From: G963663615 sp963663615
GTDB taxonomy: Bacteria; Bacteroidota; Ignavibacteria; Ignavibacteriales; Melioribacteraceae
Reading direction: 5' to 3'
Assembly (NCBI GenBank): GCA_963663615.1
Contig: OY760517.1
Coordinates: 2,976,001-3,040,000, forward strand
Length of the DNA stretch: 64,000 nucleotides
A program made the position numbers and the translations under genes. Below the pieces are notes generated by a model. That model worked only from the letters and a program-made list of their open reading frames with translations. It was not told the origin of the DNA and made no database searches. Positions 34,978 to 43,138 of this stretch are shown in pieces. The stretch's first letter is position 1, and each line of letters begins with the position of its first letter.

Positions 34978-36363
34978 ATGGAAAAAGAAAATATCAAAAT
35001 TGCCATTATTGGTACAGGTATCTCCGGACTTTCAATTGCCTGGCTCCTCGAAAAAGAAGGCTATAAAGTTGAAATGTATGATAAAAATCCGATTGCCGGT
35101 GGCGTAACAAATACTAAATATAATAACGATTTTGTTATGGATTTTGGGCCGAACAGTGCTCTTGAAACTACTCCTCTTATCGCCGAGGTTGCTGAAGCAA
35201 TTGGAATGAAAGAGGAAATGGTTTACCCAAATGAGGTAGCTGATAAAAGATACATCCTTAAAAATAATGAACTGTATCCCTTACCCACTAAACCAAACGA
35301 TTTCCTTAAATCAAAACTCTTTTCGGGTAAGGCTAAACTTCGTCTGATGATGGAATTGTTTGTTGGCAAGTCAAAGGATGGTTATTACCAGAGTATTGCT
35401 GATTTTGTTAAACGCCGACTTGGAAAAGAGTTTCTTGAATATGCAATAGACCCGTTTGTTTCGGGAGTATTTGCAGGCGACCCGCATAGACTTAGTGTAA
35501 AATCTGCCTTTCCAAAATTATACCGCCTTGAAGAAAAGTATGGCGGAATATTCAAGGGAGTAGTGCTGGGTATGCGGGAGCGAAAAAAACGTAAAGAAAA
35601 ATCGAAGAGTCACGCAAAAATGTTTTCATTTAAACGTGGTATGAGGTCTTTCCCGTTAAAGCTGGCTGATAGCTTAAACGCAAAAATTCATCACGAATCA
35701 TTAATCAATAAAGTTGAAAAAGCTGACGGAAAGTATATAATTTCTACCGAAGATGGTAAATCATCTACTGCCGATGTGGTTATTTCAACTGCCGGAGCCT
35801 ATGCAGCTGCACGGTTCCTGGGGCACCTTTCTTCAAACGTTGAACAGCATCTTAACGCAATATATTATCCTCCGGTAATTGTGCTTTATGTTAACTATAA
35901 AAAAGCTGATATAAAAAAAGCTCTGGATGGATTTGGTTTCCTTATCCCGTCACTTGAGAAAAAAACCTTTCTGGGTGCAATCTGGAGTTCAACATTGTTT
36001 GAAAATCGTGCTGCCGATGATGAAGCTGCTTTCACGATATTTATTGGTGGTGCTAAAAAACCAGAATTGCTTGATGGCGATGCCGATAAACTAATCGAAA
36101 AAGTTCTTGGCGAATTTGAAGAAATTATGAGTATTACAGACAAACCAACCTTCAAACAGCACAAACATTGGAAAAAAGCTATTCCTCAATACAATCTTGG
36201 ACATGTTGAGCATGACAGGGCTTTTGAGGAGTTCGAAAAAGAATACCCCGGACTTTTCCTCGCAGGAAATTATAGAGGTGGTATTTCTTTCGGTGATTGT
36301 TTTAAAAATGCTGAAATTGTAAAAGATAGAGCTAAATCATATATTGAAAAAAATTATAAATAA
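34978..36363 (+). CDS. hemY: Protoporphyrinogen oxidase (HemY type)
   Basis: HemY oxidises (copro)protoporphyrinogen to the porphyrin, the FAD-dependent late step of heme synthesis. The 461-residue sequence starts with the dinucleotide motif IAIIGTGISGLSIAWLLE and shows MYDKNPIAGGVTNT, FVMDFGPNSALE, YAIDPFVSGVFAGDPHRLS and the C-terminal FAD loop GLFLAGNYRGGISFGDCFK. It begins 3 bp after uvrA and is followed 11 bp later by hemB. Whether it works on protoporphyrinogen or coproporphyrinogen cannot be decided from sequence alone. Confidence 0.93.
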   Translation: MEKENIKIAIIGTGISGLSIAWLLEKEGYKVEMYDKNPIAGGVTNTKYNNDFVMDFGPNSALETTPLIAEVAEAIGMKEEMVYPNEVADKRYILKNNELYPLPTKPNDFLKSKLFSGKAKLRLMMELFVGKSKDGYYQSIADFVKRRLGKEFLEYAIDPFVSGVFAGDPHRLSVKSAFPKLYRLEEKYGGIFKGVVLGMRERKKRKEKSKSHAKMFSFKRGMRSFPLKLADSLNAKIHHESLINKVEKADGKYIISTEDGKSSTADVVISTAGAYAAARFLGHLSSNVEQHLNAIYYPPVIVLYVNYKKADIKKALDGFGFLIPSLEKKTFLGAIWSSTLFENRAADDEAAFTIFIGGAKKPELLDGDADKLIEKVLGEFEEIMSITDKPTFKQHKHWKKAIPQYNLGHVEHDRAFEEFEKEYPGLFLAGNYRGGISFGDCFKNAEIVKDRAKSYIEKNYK

Positions 36364-36374
36364 CAGGAGTAACC

Positions 36375-37346
36375 ATGGCTACCTATCCAAATAAAAGATT
36401 AAGACGCTTAAGATATAATCCGCTTGTACGCGATATGGTAAGAGAAACATTTGTACGCAAGGAAGACCTTATTTACCCAATGTTTGTTTGTCCAGGCAAA
36501 AATGTAAAAAAAGAAGTAACCTCAATGCCGGGTGTATTTAATTTTTCGATTGATAAACTGGTTGAAGAATGCAAGGAAGTAGCAGATCTTGGTATTCCGG
36601 CAATTATTCTGTTCGGTATTCCTGAAAAGAAAGATGCAGTTGGTTCAGAAGCTTATGATGACCATGGTATTATTCAGCGTGCTATTAGAGCAATAAAGGA
36701 AAATGTACCTAACCTGCTTGTTATTACCGATGTTTGTCTGTGTGAATATACAGATCATGGTCATTGCGGTCTGCTTGACGGCGAACATATACTAAATGAC
36801 GAGACTGTTAATTTACTTGCTCGCGAAGCTGTTAGTCATGTTAAAGCAGGTGCAGATATGATTGCCCCTTCCGATATGATGGATGGACGTGTGGCTACTA
36901 TTCGCAAGGCACTTGACTATAAAGGATTTACCAATATTCCTATAATGAGCTATGCGGTAAAATACTCATCAGGCTTTTATGGTCCATTTCGCGATGCTGC
37001 AGGGTCAGCCCCATCATTTGGCGACCGTAAAACCCACCAGATGGATATAGCTAACGTTAAGGAAGCTATTCGCGAAGCAGAAAGCGATATTGAAGAAGGT
37101 GCTGATATTATTATGGTTAAACCTGCCCTTGCATATCTTGATGTTATTAAAACACTTAAGGATAAATATCCACTACCAATGGCAGCTTATCAAGTATCGG
37201 GCGAATATGCTATGATTAAAGCTGGTGCAAAACTTGGTTGGATTGACGAAGAACGCGTTATGTGGGAAACACTTACAGCAATTAAACGTGCCGGTGCCGA
37301 TATGATTTTAACCTACTTTGCTAAAGATGTTGCTAAAAAATTGTAA
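36375..37346 (+). CDS. hemB: Delta-aminolevulinic acid dehydratase
   Basis: HemB condenses two aminolevulinates to porphobilinogen. The 323-residue protein shows TDVCLCEYTDHGHCG near residue 118, with all three cysteines of the zinc-dependent form. It also has the Schiff-base lysine regions MSYAVKYSSGFYGPFRDAAG near 195 and IMVKPALAYLD near 250, and ADMIAPSDMMDGRV. GGAG precedes the ATG. It is in the middle of the uvrA-hemY-hemB-hemL unit; hemL starts 13 bp downstream. Confidence 0.98.
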   Translation: MATYPNKRLRRLRYNPLVRDMVRETFVRKEDLIYPMFVCPGKNVKKEVTSMPGVFNFSIDKLVEECKEVADLGIPAIILFGIPEKKDAVGSEAYDDHGIIQRAIRAIKENVPNLLVITDVCLCEYTDHGHCGLLDGEHILNDETVNLLAREAVSHVKAGADMIAPSDMMDGRVATIRKALDYKGFTNIPIMSYAVKYSSGFYGPFRDAAGSAPSFGDRKTHQMDIANVKEAIREAESDIEEGADIIMVKPALAYLDVIKTLKDKYPLPMAAYQVSGEYAMIKAGAKLGWIDEERVMWETLTAIKRAGADMILTYFAKDVAKKL

Positions 37347-37359
37347 TAATGGAGACAGA

Positions 37360-38649
37360 ATGAATTTCACCAAATCTGCTGAATTATTCGAAGAAGCTAA
37401 AAAGTTTATACCGGGCGGGGTTAACTCGCCTGTTCGTGCATTCAAATCTGTCGGTGGAACACCACTTTTTATTGAGCGTGGTGAAGGTGCTTACTTTTGG
37501 GATGCAGATGGAAATAAATATATCGACTACATTGGTAGTTGGGGTCCGCACCTGTTTGGTCATAACCCCTCTTTTATTAAAGATGCACTTGCCGCTGCAA
37601 TGGAAAAAGGTACCAGTTTTGGTGCTCCTACCGAAATGGAAATAAAAATGGCACAAATAATTACCGAACTTGTGCCATCGGTTGAATCTGTACGTATGGT
37701 TAACAGCGGTACAGAAGCTACTATGAGTGCTGTGCGTGCAGCACGCGGCTACACAGGACGCGAAAAGTTTGTTAAGTTTGAAGGCTGTTACCACGGTCAT
37801 GCAGATTATTTTCTTATTAAAGCCGGCTCCGGTGCCCTTACGCTTGGTGTGCCTACGAGTCCCGGTGTTACCAAAGGAAACGCTGCCGATACACTAATGG
37901 CTCAGTTTAATGATATTGAATCTGTTAAAAAAGTAGTAGATGCAAACAAAGGCGAAATTGCAGCAATTATTATTGAGCCAATTGCCGGTAATATGGGTGT
38001 AATTAAAGCGGAAGATGCCTTCCTTAAAGAGCTTCGGGAATTATGTACTGCCGAAGGTATTGTACTGATTTTTGACGAAGTTATGACCGGTTTCCGTGTT
38101 GCCAAAGGTGGTGCTCAGGAGGTTCTGGGTGTCACCCCCGATCTTTCTACCTTTGGTAAAATTATTGGCGGCGGTTTGCCGGTTGGTGCCTTTGGTGGTA
38201 AAAAGGAAATAATGGATAGTATTGCTCCGGTTGGACCAGTTTATCAGGCTGGTACACTTAGCGGTAACCCGTTAGCAATGTCTGCCGGATATGCAGCACT
38301 AAAATATATTCAGGATAATCCGGGTCTTTATGATGAGCTTGAAGATAAGGCAATGGTTATTGAAGCAGGTTTTAGCGAAAACCTTAAGAAACTTGGTAAA
38401 AACTATTTTATGACTCGTGTTGGTTCCATGAGCTGTATGTTCTTTACCGAAAAACCTGTAACAAGCTTTGCCGATGCCGTTACTTCCGATACGGAACTTT
38501 ACGGTAAATATTATCACGAAATGCTTAAACGTGGTGTGTACCTTGCCCCTGCCCAATTCGAGGCAATGTTCATCTCAACAGCCCACAGCACCCAAGATTT
38601 GGAAGCTACCATCCAAGCCCACTACGAAAGTTTGAAAGCTGTGGTTTAA
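37360..38649 (+). CDS. hemL: Glutamate-1-semialdehyde 2,1-aminomutase
   Basis: HemL makes 5-aminolevulinate from glutamate-1-semialdehyde, so this organism uses the C5 route to heme. The 429-residue sequence has PGGVNSPVRAF near residue 15, GTEATMSAVRAARG, the PLP-binding Lys in TFGKIIGGGLPVGAFGG near 260, and VYQAGTLSGNPLAM. ATG at 37360 is preceded by TGGAGACAGA; an in-frame ATG at 37318 lies inside hemB and lacks family homology. The hairpin at 38668 follows the stop. hemA, the glutamyl-tRNA reductase, is not in the window. Confidence 0.98.
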   Translation: MNFTKSAELFEEAKKFIPGGVNSPVRAFKSVGGTPLFIERGEGAYFWDADGNKYIDYIGSWGPHLFGHNPSFIKDALAAAMEKGTSFGAPTEMEIKMAQIITELVPSVESVRMVNSGTEATMSAVRAARGYTGREKFVKFEGCYHGHADYFLIKAGSGALTLGVPTSPGVTKGNAADTLMAQFNDIESVKKVVDANKGEIAAIIIEPIAGNMGVIKAEDAFLKELRELCTAEGIVLIFDEVMTGFRVAKGGAQEVLGVTPDLSTFGKIIGGGLPVGAFGGKKEIMDSIAPVGPVYQAGTLSGNPLAMSAGYAALKYIQDNPGLYDELEDKAMVIEAGFSENLKKLGKNYFMTRVGSMSCMFFTEKPVTSFADAVTSDTELYGKYYHEMLKRGVYLAPAQFEAMFISTAHSTQDLEATIQAHYESLKAVV

Positions 38650-38667
38650 AGTAATCAAAAATTGAAC

Positions 38668-38687
38668 GGCGGGAGAATACTCCCGCC
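38668..38687. terminator. GGCGGGAG hairpin after hemL
   Basis: GGCGGGAG-AATA-CTCCCGCC is a perfect 8-bp stem, 18 bp after the stop. There is no T run, so it may be a member of the dispersed AATA-loop hairpin family (16972, 24344) rather than a classic terminator. Confidence 0.5.
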
Positions 38688-38780
38688 TAGTGAATTAAAT
38701 GATTTAATACAAAATAGTTATTTACATATTTATTTAGATTTAGTAACTTAAAATAAAATGCAATTCTTTGTTGGGAAAAT

Positions 38781-39563
38781 ATGAAAGAGCAGGATGTAAA
38801 TAACCTTATTGAGAAAAGAATATTAGAAACTAAATTGCAAATAATTGAAAAGAGGTTTAATTATTTACTAATTATAACAGGTGCATTATTAACTATTTTC
38901 GGTGTCCTGATTCCATTATTTGTGACTAATAATTCTTCTCAAAAAATTGATAAAGAGTTAGAAAATGTTCGAACAGAATTAAGATTGATTTCGGGAAAAA
39001 ATCAAGAACAGTTAGAAAAGTATTCCGAGGTATTGAATAACAGTTTTGAGAAATTCACAGAGAATCAAACTGAATATTTCAGCTCAACCACCAAAAAAAT
39101 TGAGCAAAGGGCAAAAAATTTCGAAAAAAGGTTTAATGAATTAGCTGATGCGCAGATTAAAAAACCTGTGCTGGTTTGTTTATATAATGGAGATGAAATT
39201 TCAAATACGACAATTTATTTTACCGATAAGCAAAAAGAAGCAAAAATAAATATTAAAAATATTGGAGATGCGATCGCAAAAAATATTACAATTGGAATTT
39301 ATACAAATATTCGAAAAGAATATTTCGATAGCTGGCATATCTTTGATTTCTATTTCTTTAATAATCAACCAAACTATAAATATGCATATAAATTTAAACA
39401 TAGGGAGAATGAATTGCATCTTGATCCACAAAATGGTTTATACATTCCTTTTACAATCTTACCTCACTACAATGGAGCTACTATTCCAATTATATTAAAA
39501 GTGTTCTATGGGCAACCCGAACCAAAAGTCTATAAATTTACTTTAAGTCACAAAACCGATTAA
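38781..39563 (+). CDS. Membrane-anchored coiled-coil protein, unknown
   Basis: I do not recognise this 260-residue protein. One membrane segment (about 29-50, LLIITGALLTIFGVLIPLFV) follows a short cytoplasmic N-terminus. It is followed by a long charged coiled coil (about 56-125, with ENVRTELRLI, QLEKYSEVLNNSFEKF and KKIEQRAKNFEKRF). The C-terminal third is a beta-rich domain (TIYFTDKQKEAKINIKNIGD, KNITIGIYTN) that resembles an Ig-like/DUF fold. GGGAAA precedes the ATG. It is flanked by repeat-rich DNA on the 3' side and may be an accessory gene. No catalytic motif is seen. Confidence 0.7.
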   Translation: MKEQDVNNLIEKRILETKLQIIEKRFNYLLIITGALLTIFGVLIPLFVTNNSSQKIDKELENVRTELRLISGKNQEQLEKYSEVLNNSFEKFTENQTEYFSSTTKKIEQRAKNFEKRFNELADAQIKKPVLVCLYNGDEISNTTIYFTDKQKEAKINIKNIGDAIAKNITIGIYTNIRKEYFDSWHIFDFYFFNNQPNYKYAYKFKHRENELHLDPQNGLYIPFTILPHYNGATIPIILKVFYGQPEPKVYKFTLSHKTD

Positions 39564-39642
39564 TTTATTCGCTGAGATATAGTAAATCTTATTTGTTTCA
39601 ATAATCCTCTGCAGCTTTGTGGTTCTTTTTCCTTTAGCTTCT

Positions 39643-39722
39643 CTATAAACCTTTCGTCCCTCACGGGGCTCTTTTTAGATTGTCCATTTATTTAAGCATC
39701 GAGAGATGCGGCAGGTTTATAG
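39643..39722 (-). repeat. 80-bp three-way-junction element A3 with truncated part B
   Basis: Exactly 80 bp: CTATAAACCT pairs perfectly with AGGTTTATAG. Inner hairpins are GTCCC-TCAC-GGGGC and GCATC-GAGA-GATGC. The DNA to about 39760 (AAAGCCTCGCAAGAGGCGAAAG) matches the beginning of inverted part B, so this is a truncated composite. Confidence 0.7.
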
Positions 39723-39877
39723 AAAGAAATAAGGCAAAATCACGTAAAAGCCTCGCAAGAGGCGAAAGAAATACCACCGGCGGGATAAATCCAATCCAAT
39801 AGAATTACTTATCTTACAAAACAGCTCTCTCCTTTCGCAGCTCCGCAGCTTTGGGATTGTTTTTCCCGTATAATTTC

Positions 39878-40183
39878 TATAAACTTTTCGTCCCTCACGG
39901 GACTTTCGCCGAGTTTATCATATTATTTAAGCATCGGAGATGCGGAATATTTATAGAATAAAATGAGATGATATAAAACAAAAGCCTCGTGAGATGCGAA
40001 ACATAGCCCCGGCAAACCTACCTCATCCTAAATTTTATACGCCGTGGAGTACCTTCTCCTGGCAGGAGAAGGACTGTTTGTAGAAAATGCAGACTTTATT
40101 AGAGTTATATCAAAATTCCGGATAGTAAACTATCAGACTATAAGCCCTCTCATTTTAGGAGAGGGTTGGGTGAGGTCGGGTTT
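39878..40183 (-). repeat. Composite repeat, copy 3 (inverted)
   Basis: 306 bp, the reverse complement of copies 1 and 2: part A 39878-39956 (79 bp), part B 39957-40183 with CCTTCTCCTG/CAGGAGAAGG and CCCTCTC/GAGAGGG stems kept. The DNA between 39723 and 39877 carries the truncated composite. Confidence 0.85.
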
Positions 40184-40249
40184 AGACATTTACGCCTATA
40201 CCGAGATACGAAACAAAGCCCACGGCGTGATGAATCCCATCCTATTGAA

Positions 40250-41476
40250 CTACAATAAATTATTAATTAAATCAATAATCTTCTTATCAGTAGTCCCTTT
40301 CCCATAACCATTTACAACGTTTCTAATCACCCGATTCTCATCAAGGATCATAAATACAGGAAAAGAACGAATTGAATAGTCCGCTAATACCTCTTTATTT
40401 GAAAGTAAAAATTTGTAATCAAAATTATTCCTTTTCATATATTTTTTTAGAACATTTATATTTTTACTAGTACTTTCAATTGCCACCAAATCAAAATCTT
40501 TTTCTTCATATAATGAAGGTAATTGTTTGAGAAACCTAATAGAAGCATTGCAAGGGCCACAACTTACACTAGTAAACTCTAACAATAATACTTTACTTTT
40601 TATGTCAGTTAGAGATATCCATTTATTATCCGCAGATAGTAACGACCAAAATGGTGCTTTCTGACCAACCATATTACTAAGTTGCTTCCTGTTTTCTTTT
40701 TGTTTGTACTGTGTAACCTTATAATCTTTTGGAAAATAATCAGACGCATGAAAATCTTCAATATTTAGTTTATTAAATGTGGAATTTGTAACTGAGCTTA
40801 CATTTATATTATGAGACATTTCCCTTCTGATTTTATATGGAAGATAGTTTTCCTTACTAATCCAGATTTCATATATTGATTTGGGATCGGAAACATATTC
40901 AGATTTAGGAAGATAATATGCTTTACCGAAAAACTCTACCTGTCTGTCTTCGTTAATAGTAAGCCTTATATAGTAATAGTTCTTAGTTTCCTCGCTAATG
41001 ATAGTTGTCTCATCTTTATTCTCAAGAATATATTCAATAATACTTTCTGCATAAAAATAAAATGGAGGTGATATTGGTCTGAAAGGTAACTTTCTAACTT
41101 TGAAACTGTCAATTACTATCCTTTTCTCATAATCATAAATTAAAGTTCTCATTTTACCATCATAGGCAAAATTCAGCTTTTTTTTGTCAGAATTTTCAAA
41201 CTTCGCCCAAATAGCACCAATAGTTGAATCCTCTTTGTTTCTGTACGATTCAACGTAGTTCGTTTGTGCAAATGCATATACTGTATCACCGGGATTCCAA
41301 CTTTCAATATGCAATTGAAAACTTGCAGATTCAATTTTTTTTAGTTTACTCAATACTTTATCAAGCACATTTGGAGGATTATTATTTTCAGTGCAACCAT
41401 TTGCTGAAAAGAAAAACAATACTACAAAAACTATTATACCATGTGATTTACTAAACTTCCTAAAATTTAATTTCAT
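40250..41476 (-). CDS. TlpA-like thioredoxin-fold lipoprotein
   Basis: The 408-residue protein has a lipoprotein signal (FFFSANGC, Cys 28) and a C-terminal TlpA/AhpC-type thioredoxin domain (about 265-405). This domain has VGQKAPFWSLLS, LLLEFTSVSCGPCNASIRFL with the redox CGPC, and SIRSFPVFMILDENRVI with the cis-Pro. Residues 35-255 form an extra beta-rich domain of the LolA/outer-membrane-lipoprotein-like kind (SFQLHIESWNPGDTVYAF, WISKENYLPYKIRRE). Such fusions carry out disulfide exchange or reduction in the cell envelope. The 3' end lies 66 bp from composite repeat copy 3. Start ATG 41476 has no clear ribosome binding site. Confidence 0.85.
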   Translation of the reverse strand: MKLNFRKFSKSHGIIVFVVLFFFSANGCTENNNPPNVLDKVLSKLKKIESASFQLHIESWNPGDTVYAFAQTNYVESYRNKEDSTIGAIWAKFENSDKKKLNFAYDGKMRTLIYDYEKRIVIDSFKVRKLPFRPISPPFYFYAESIIEYILENKDETTIISEETKNYYYIRLTINEDRQVEFFGKAYYLPKSEYVSDPKSIYEIWISKENYLPYKIRREMSHNINVSSVTNSTFNKLNIEDFHASDYFPKDYKVTQYKQKENRKQLSNMVGQKAPFWSLLSADNKWISLTDIKSKVLLLEFTSVSCGPCNASIRFLKQLPSLYEEKDFDLVAIESTSKNINVLKKYMKRNNFDYKFLLSNKEVLADYSIRSFPVFMILDENRVIRNVVNGYGKGTTDKKIIDLINNLL

Positions 41477-41898
41477 TTACCACTACCTAAAAATTATTTT
41501 ATATAATCAGCTATTTGAAGTTGGACAAAAAGGATCGATAATTGTACCCGCACGTCTTATATAGACCTAAACCACTTGCAACCATTTAATTGACTACAAT
41601 AATTCAACGTCTCCTCAAATCCCCTGACAACATCATCAATTTACTACACTGCAATATTAAAATAAAGTGCAAAAAGATTTACTTTCAACCTAAAAATACA
41701 ATTATAGAATAGTTGTACCATATTCAAATAAACTACTAACAAAGTTAAACTCACAAAGTACTATGAATTATTTATTCCGTTACAACTGCCCCTTAGTTTA
41801 CAGGTCAAATCGGGCTACCCTTAATATTTTAACTGTACAAAAATATCCTTTGTATTTAAGTTTCTTATAATTGTAAAATAAAATTGGGATTTAATAAA
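41477..41898. other. AT-rich intergenic region
   Basis: 420 bp between the divergent TlpA-like and SRPBCC genes. I see no gene, hairpin or repeat in it beyond ordinary AT-rich promoter-like sequence. Confidence 0.5.
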
Positions 41899-42711
41899 AT
41901 GGAAGCTTTATTAGCATTACTGGTTATGCTGGTACATCAATTCGTTATTTATCTGGTTTACCTGAAAGGTTATATCTCAAAGTGGGGTGTTACTGATGAG
42001 GAAGCAAATATGCAACTACCCGGCGATAAGCTGGCTAAGGGAGTTAGCGGAACAAGGGGTATAATCATTAATGCTCCTGTTGAGGAAGTGTGGAAATGGG
42101 TTATTCAGCTTGGTGCCGACCGTAAGGGATTTTTCAGCTTCGAGTTTCTTGAACGCTGGATGGGCTATGAATTCGTTAAGGATGATGGCAACTTTGCCGA
42201 GGATATGCCGGTTGGACGTGTAATCCCCGCCTCAATTGATGAGTCAAAAAGTAAGATTACTTATAACTTCAAGATTGTAGAAGTTGAAAAGTTCAAATAT
42301 ATTGTACTTGATCCTTGGGGTACATTTTTCTTCAAAAAACTGGACGACAGCAGAACAAAGTTAATTGTTCGCACAAATGCGTTTTCAGGAAATACTATAT
42401 TCGAAAAGTTGAATAACTTCATAATGGAAGGTGCCCACTACATTATGGAACGCCGTATGCTTAAGGGATTAAAGGAGGTTATAGACGGCACTAAGATTAA
42501 CCGCACCTGCGATTTCAACTGGTTTATGTTTTTAGCTCTATCAGTGCTCGCAATTATAGCCCTGCCATTTATTACTGCCTCCTTTATTGGTTACGGACTA
42601 ACAATTGCTTTTGGTATAATCTGGCTTTTTGAACTACTAATGCTACCTCAAAAAGGACCCTATCCCCTGGTCTTATTACTTAGTGTGATTGGTAGTATGA
42701 TATTTGCTTAA
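41899..42711 (+). CDS. SRPBCC-fold membrane protein
   Basis: The 270-residue protein has a membrane segment at residues 1-22 (LLALLVMLVHQFVIYLVYL), a START/SRPBCC (polyketide-cyclase-like) domain at about 45-195, and two or three C-terminal hydrophobic segments (about 205-265). The SRPBCC part shows GIIINAPVEEVWKWVIQLGADRKGFFSFE and a closing helix with MERRMLKGLKEVIDG. Such domains bind hydrophobic ligands; the exact role is unknown. An in-frame TTG at 41884 exists but the ATG at 41899 begins the hydrophobic segment and is preferred. A perfect hairpin follows the stop. Confidence 0.8.
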   Translation: MEALLALLVMLVHQFVIYLVYLKGYISKWGVTDEEANMQLPGDKLAKGVSGTRGIIINAPVEEVWKWVIQLGADRKGFFSFEFLERWMGYEFVKDDGNFAEDMPVGRVIPASIDESKSKITYNFKIVEVEKFKYIVLDPWGTFFFKKLDDSRTKLIVRTNAFSGNTIFEKLNNFIMEGAHYIMERRMLKGLKEVIDGTKINRTCDFNWFMFLALSVLAIIALPFITASFIGYGLTIAFGIIWLFELLMLPQKGPYPLVLLLSVIGSMIFA

Positions 42712-42716
42712 TTTCA

Positions 42717-42740
42717 AACCCATAGTCTTAACTATGGGTT
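42717..42740 (+). terminator. Terminator of the SRPBCC gene
   Basis: AACCCATAGT-CTTA-ACTATGGGTT, a perfect 10-bp stem, is followed by AGTTTT, 5 bp after the stop. Confidence 0.8.
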
Positions 42741-42752
42741 AGTTTTGCTGAA

Positions 42753-43005
42753 TCACCATTCCTCATCATCCCATTTGGTTTGTTTTAATTCGGCAGAGTC
42801 ATCAAGCAATTTATCATCACCATTAGCTGACATATTCTTAAATGCGGTATCCTATCCATCTCTGATATTGTTAACAGATTTAATAAAAATACCATTATCA
42901 GATAATATCAATTCAACTTCTTTCTCTCTCTTTGTATCATCTATCAAAGCTTTAGGTAGTCTTATACCTCTGGAATTACCAATTTTTATTAACTTAGTTT
43001 TCATA
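42753..43005 (-). pseudogene. Broken AbrB/MazE-type antitoxin gene
   Basis: From ATG 43005 the frame reads MKTKLIKIGNSRGI, the SpoVT/AbrB swapped-hairpin start typical of MazE antitoxins. At about 42960 one extra base shifts the frame; without it the protein continues RLPKALIDDTKREKEVELIL then SDNGIFIKSVNNIRDG. There an in-frame TAG (42852-42854) appears where a Trp codon would fit, followed by DTAFKNMSANGDDK and the family-like end KWDDEEW and TGA. The gene thus carries two independent lesions. No toxin gene (MazF) follows, so it is an orphan relic. Confidence 0.75.
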
Positions 43006-43051
43006 AAGTCCGCCACTATGTAATAACTATTTTGCCTTTTTGCAATAAAAA

Positions 43052-43082
43052 AACCTCACTGGAATTTATTCCGGTGAGGTTT
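43052..43082 (-). terminator. Terminator of the nuo operon
   Basis: On the minus strand AACCTCAC and GTGAGGTT enclose a second inverted pair GGAAT/ATTCC and are followed by TTTTTTT, 56 bp after the nuoF stop. A second hairpin (CCCCGAAT/ATTCGGGG) lies between at 43101-43118. Confidence 0.85.
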
Positions 43083-43138
43083 ATAAAATTTGCGACTCCA
43101 CCCCCGAATTTATTCGGGGTTAGTGCATGAGCGACCGA

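Noticed and set aside
42745..43023. Plus-strand ORF over the broken antitoxin
   Set aside because: Low-complexity Ser/Leu translation; the minus strand carries the recognisable AbrB/MazE sequence.
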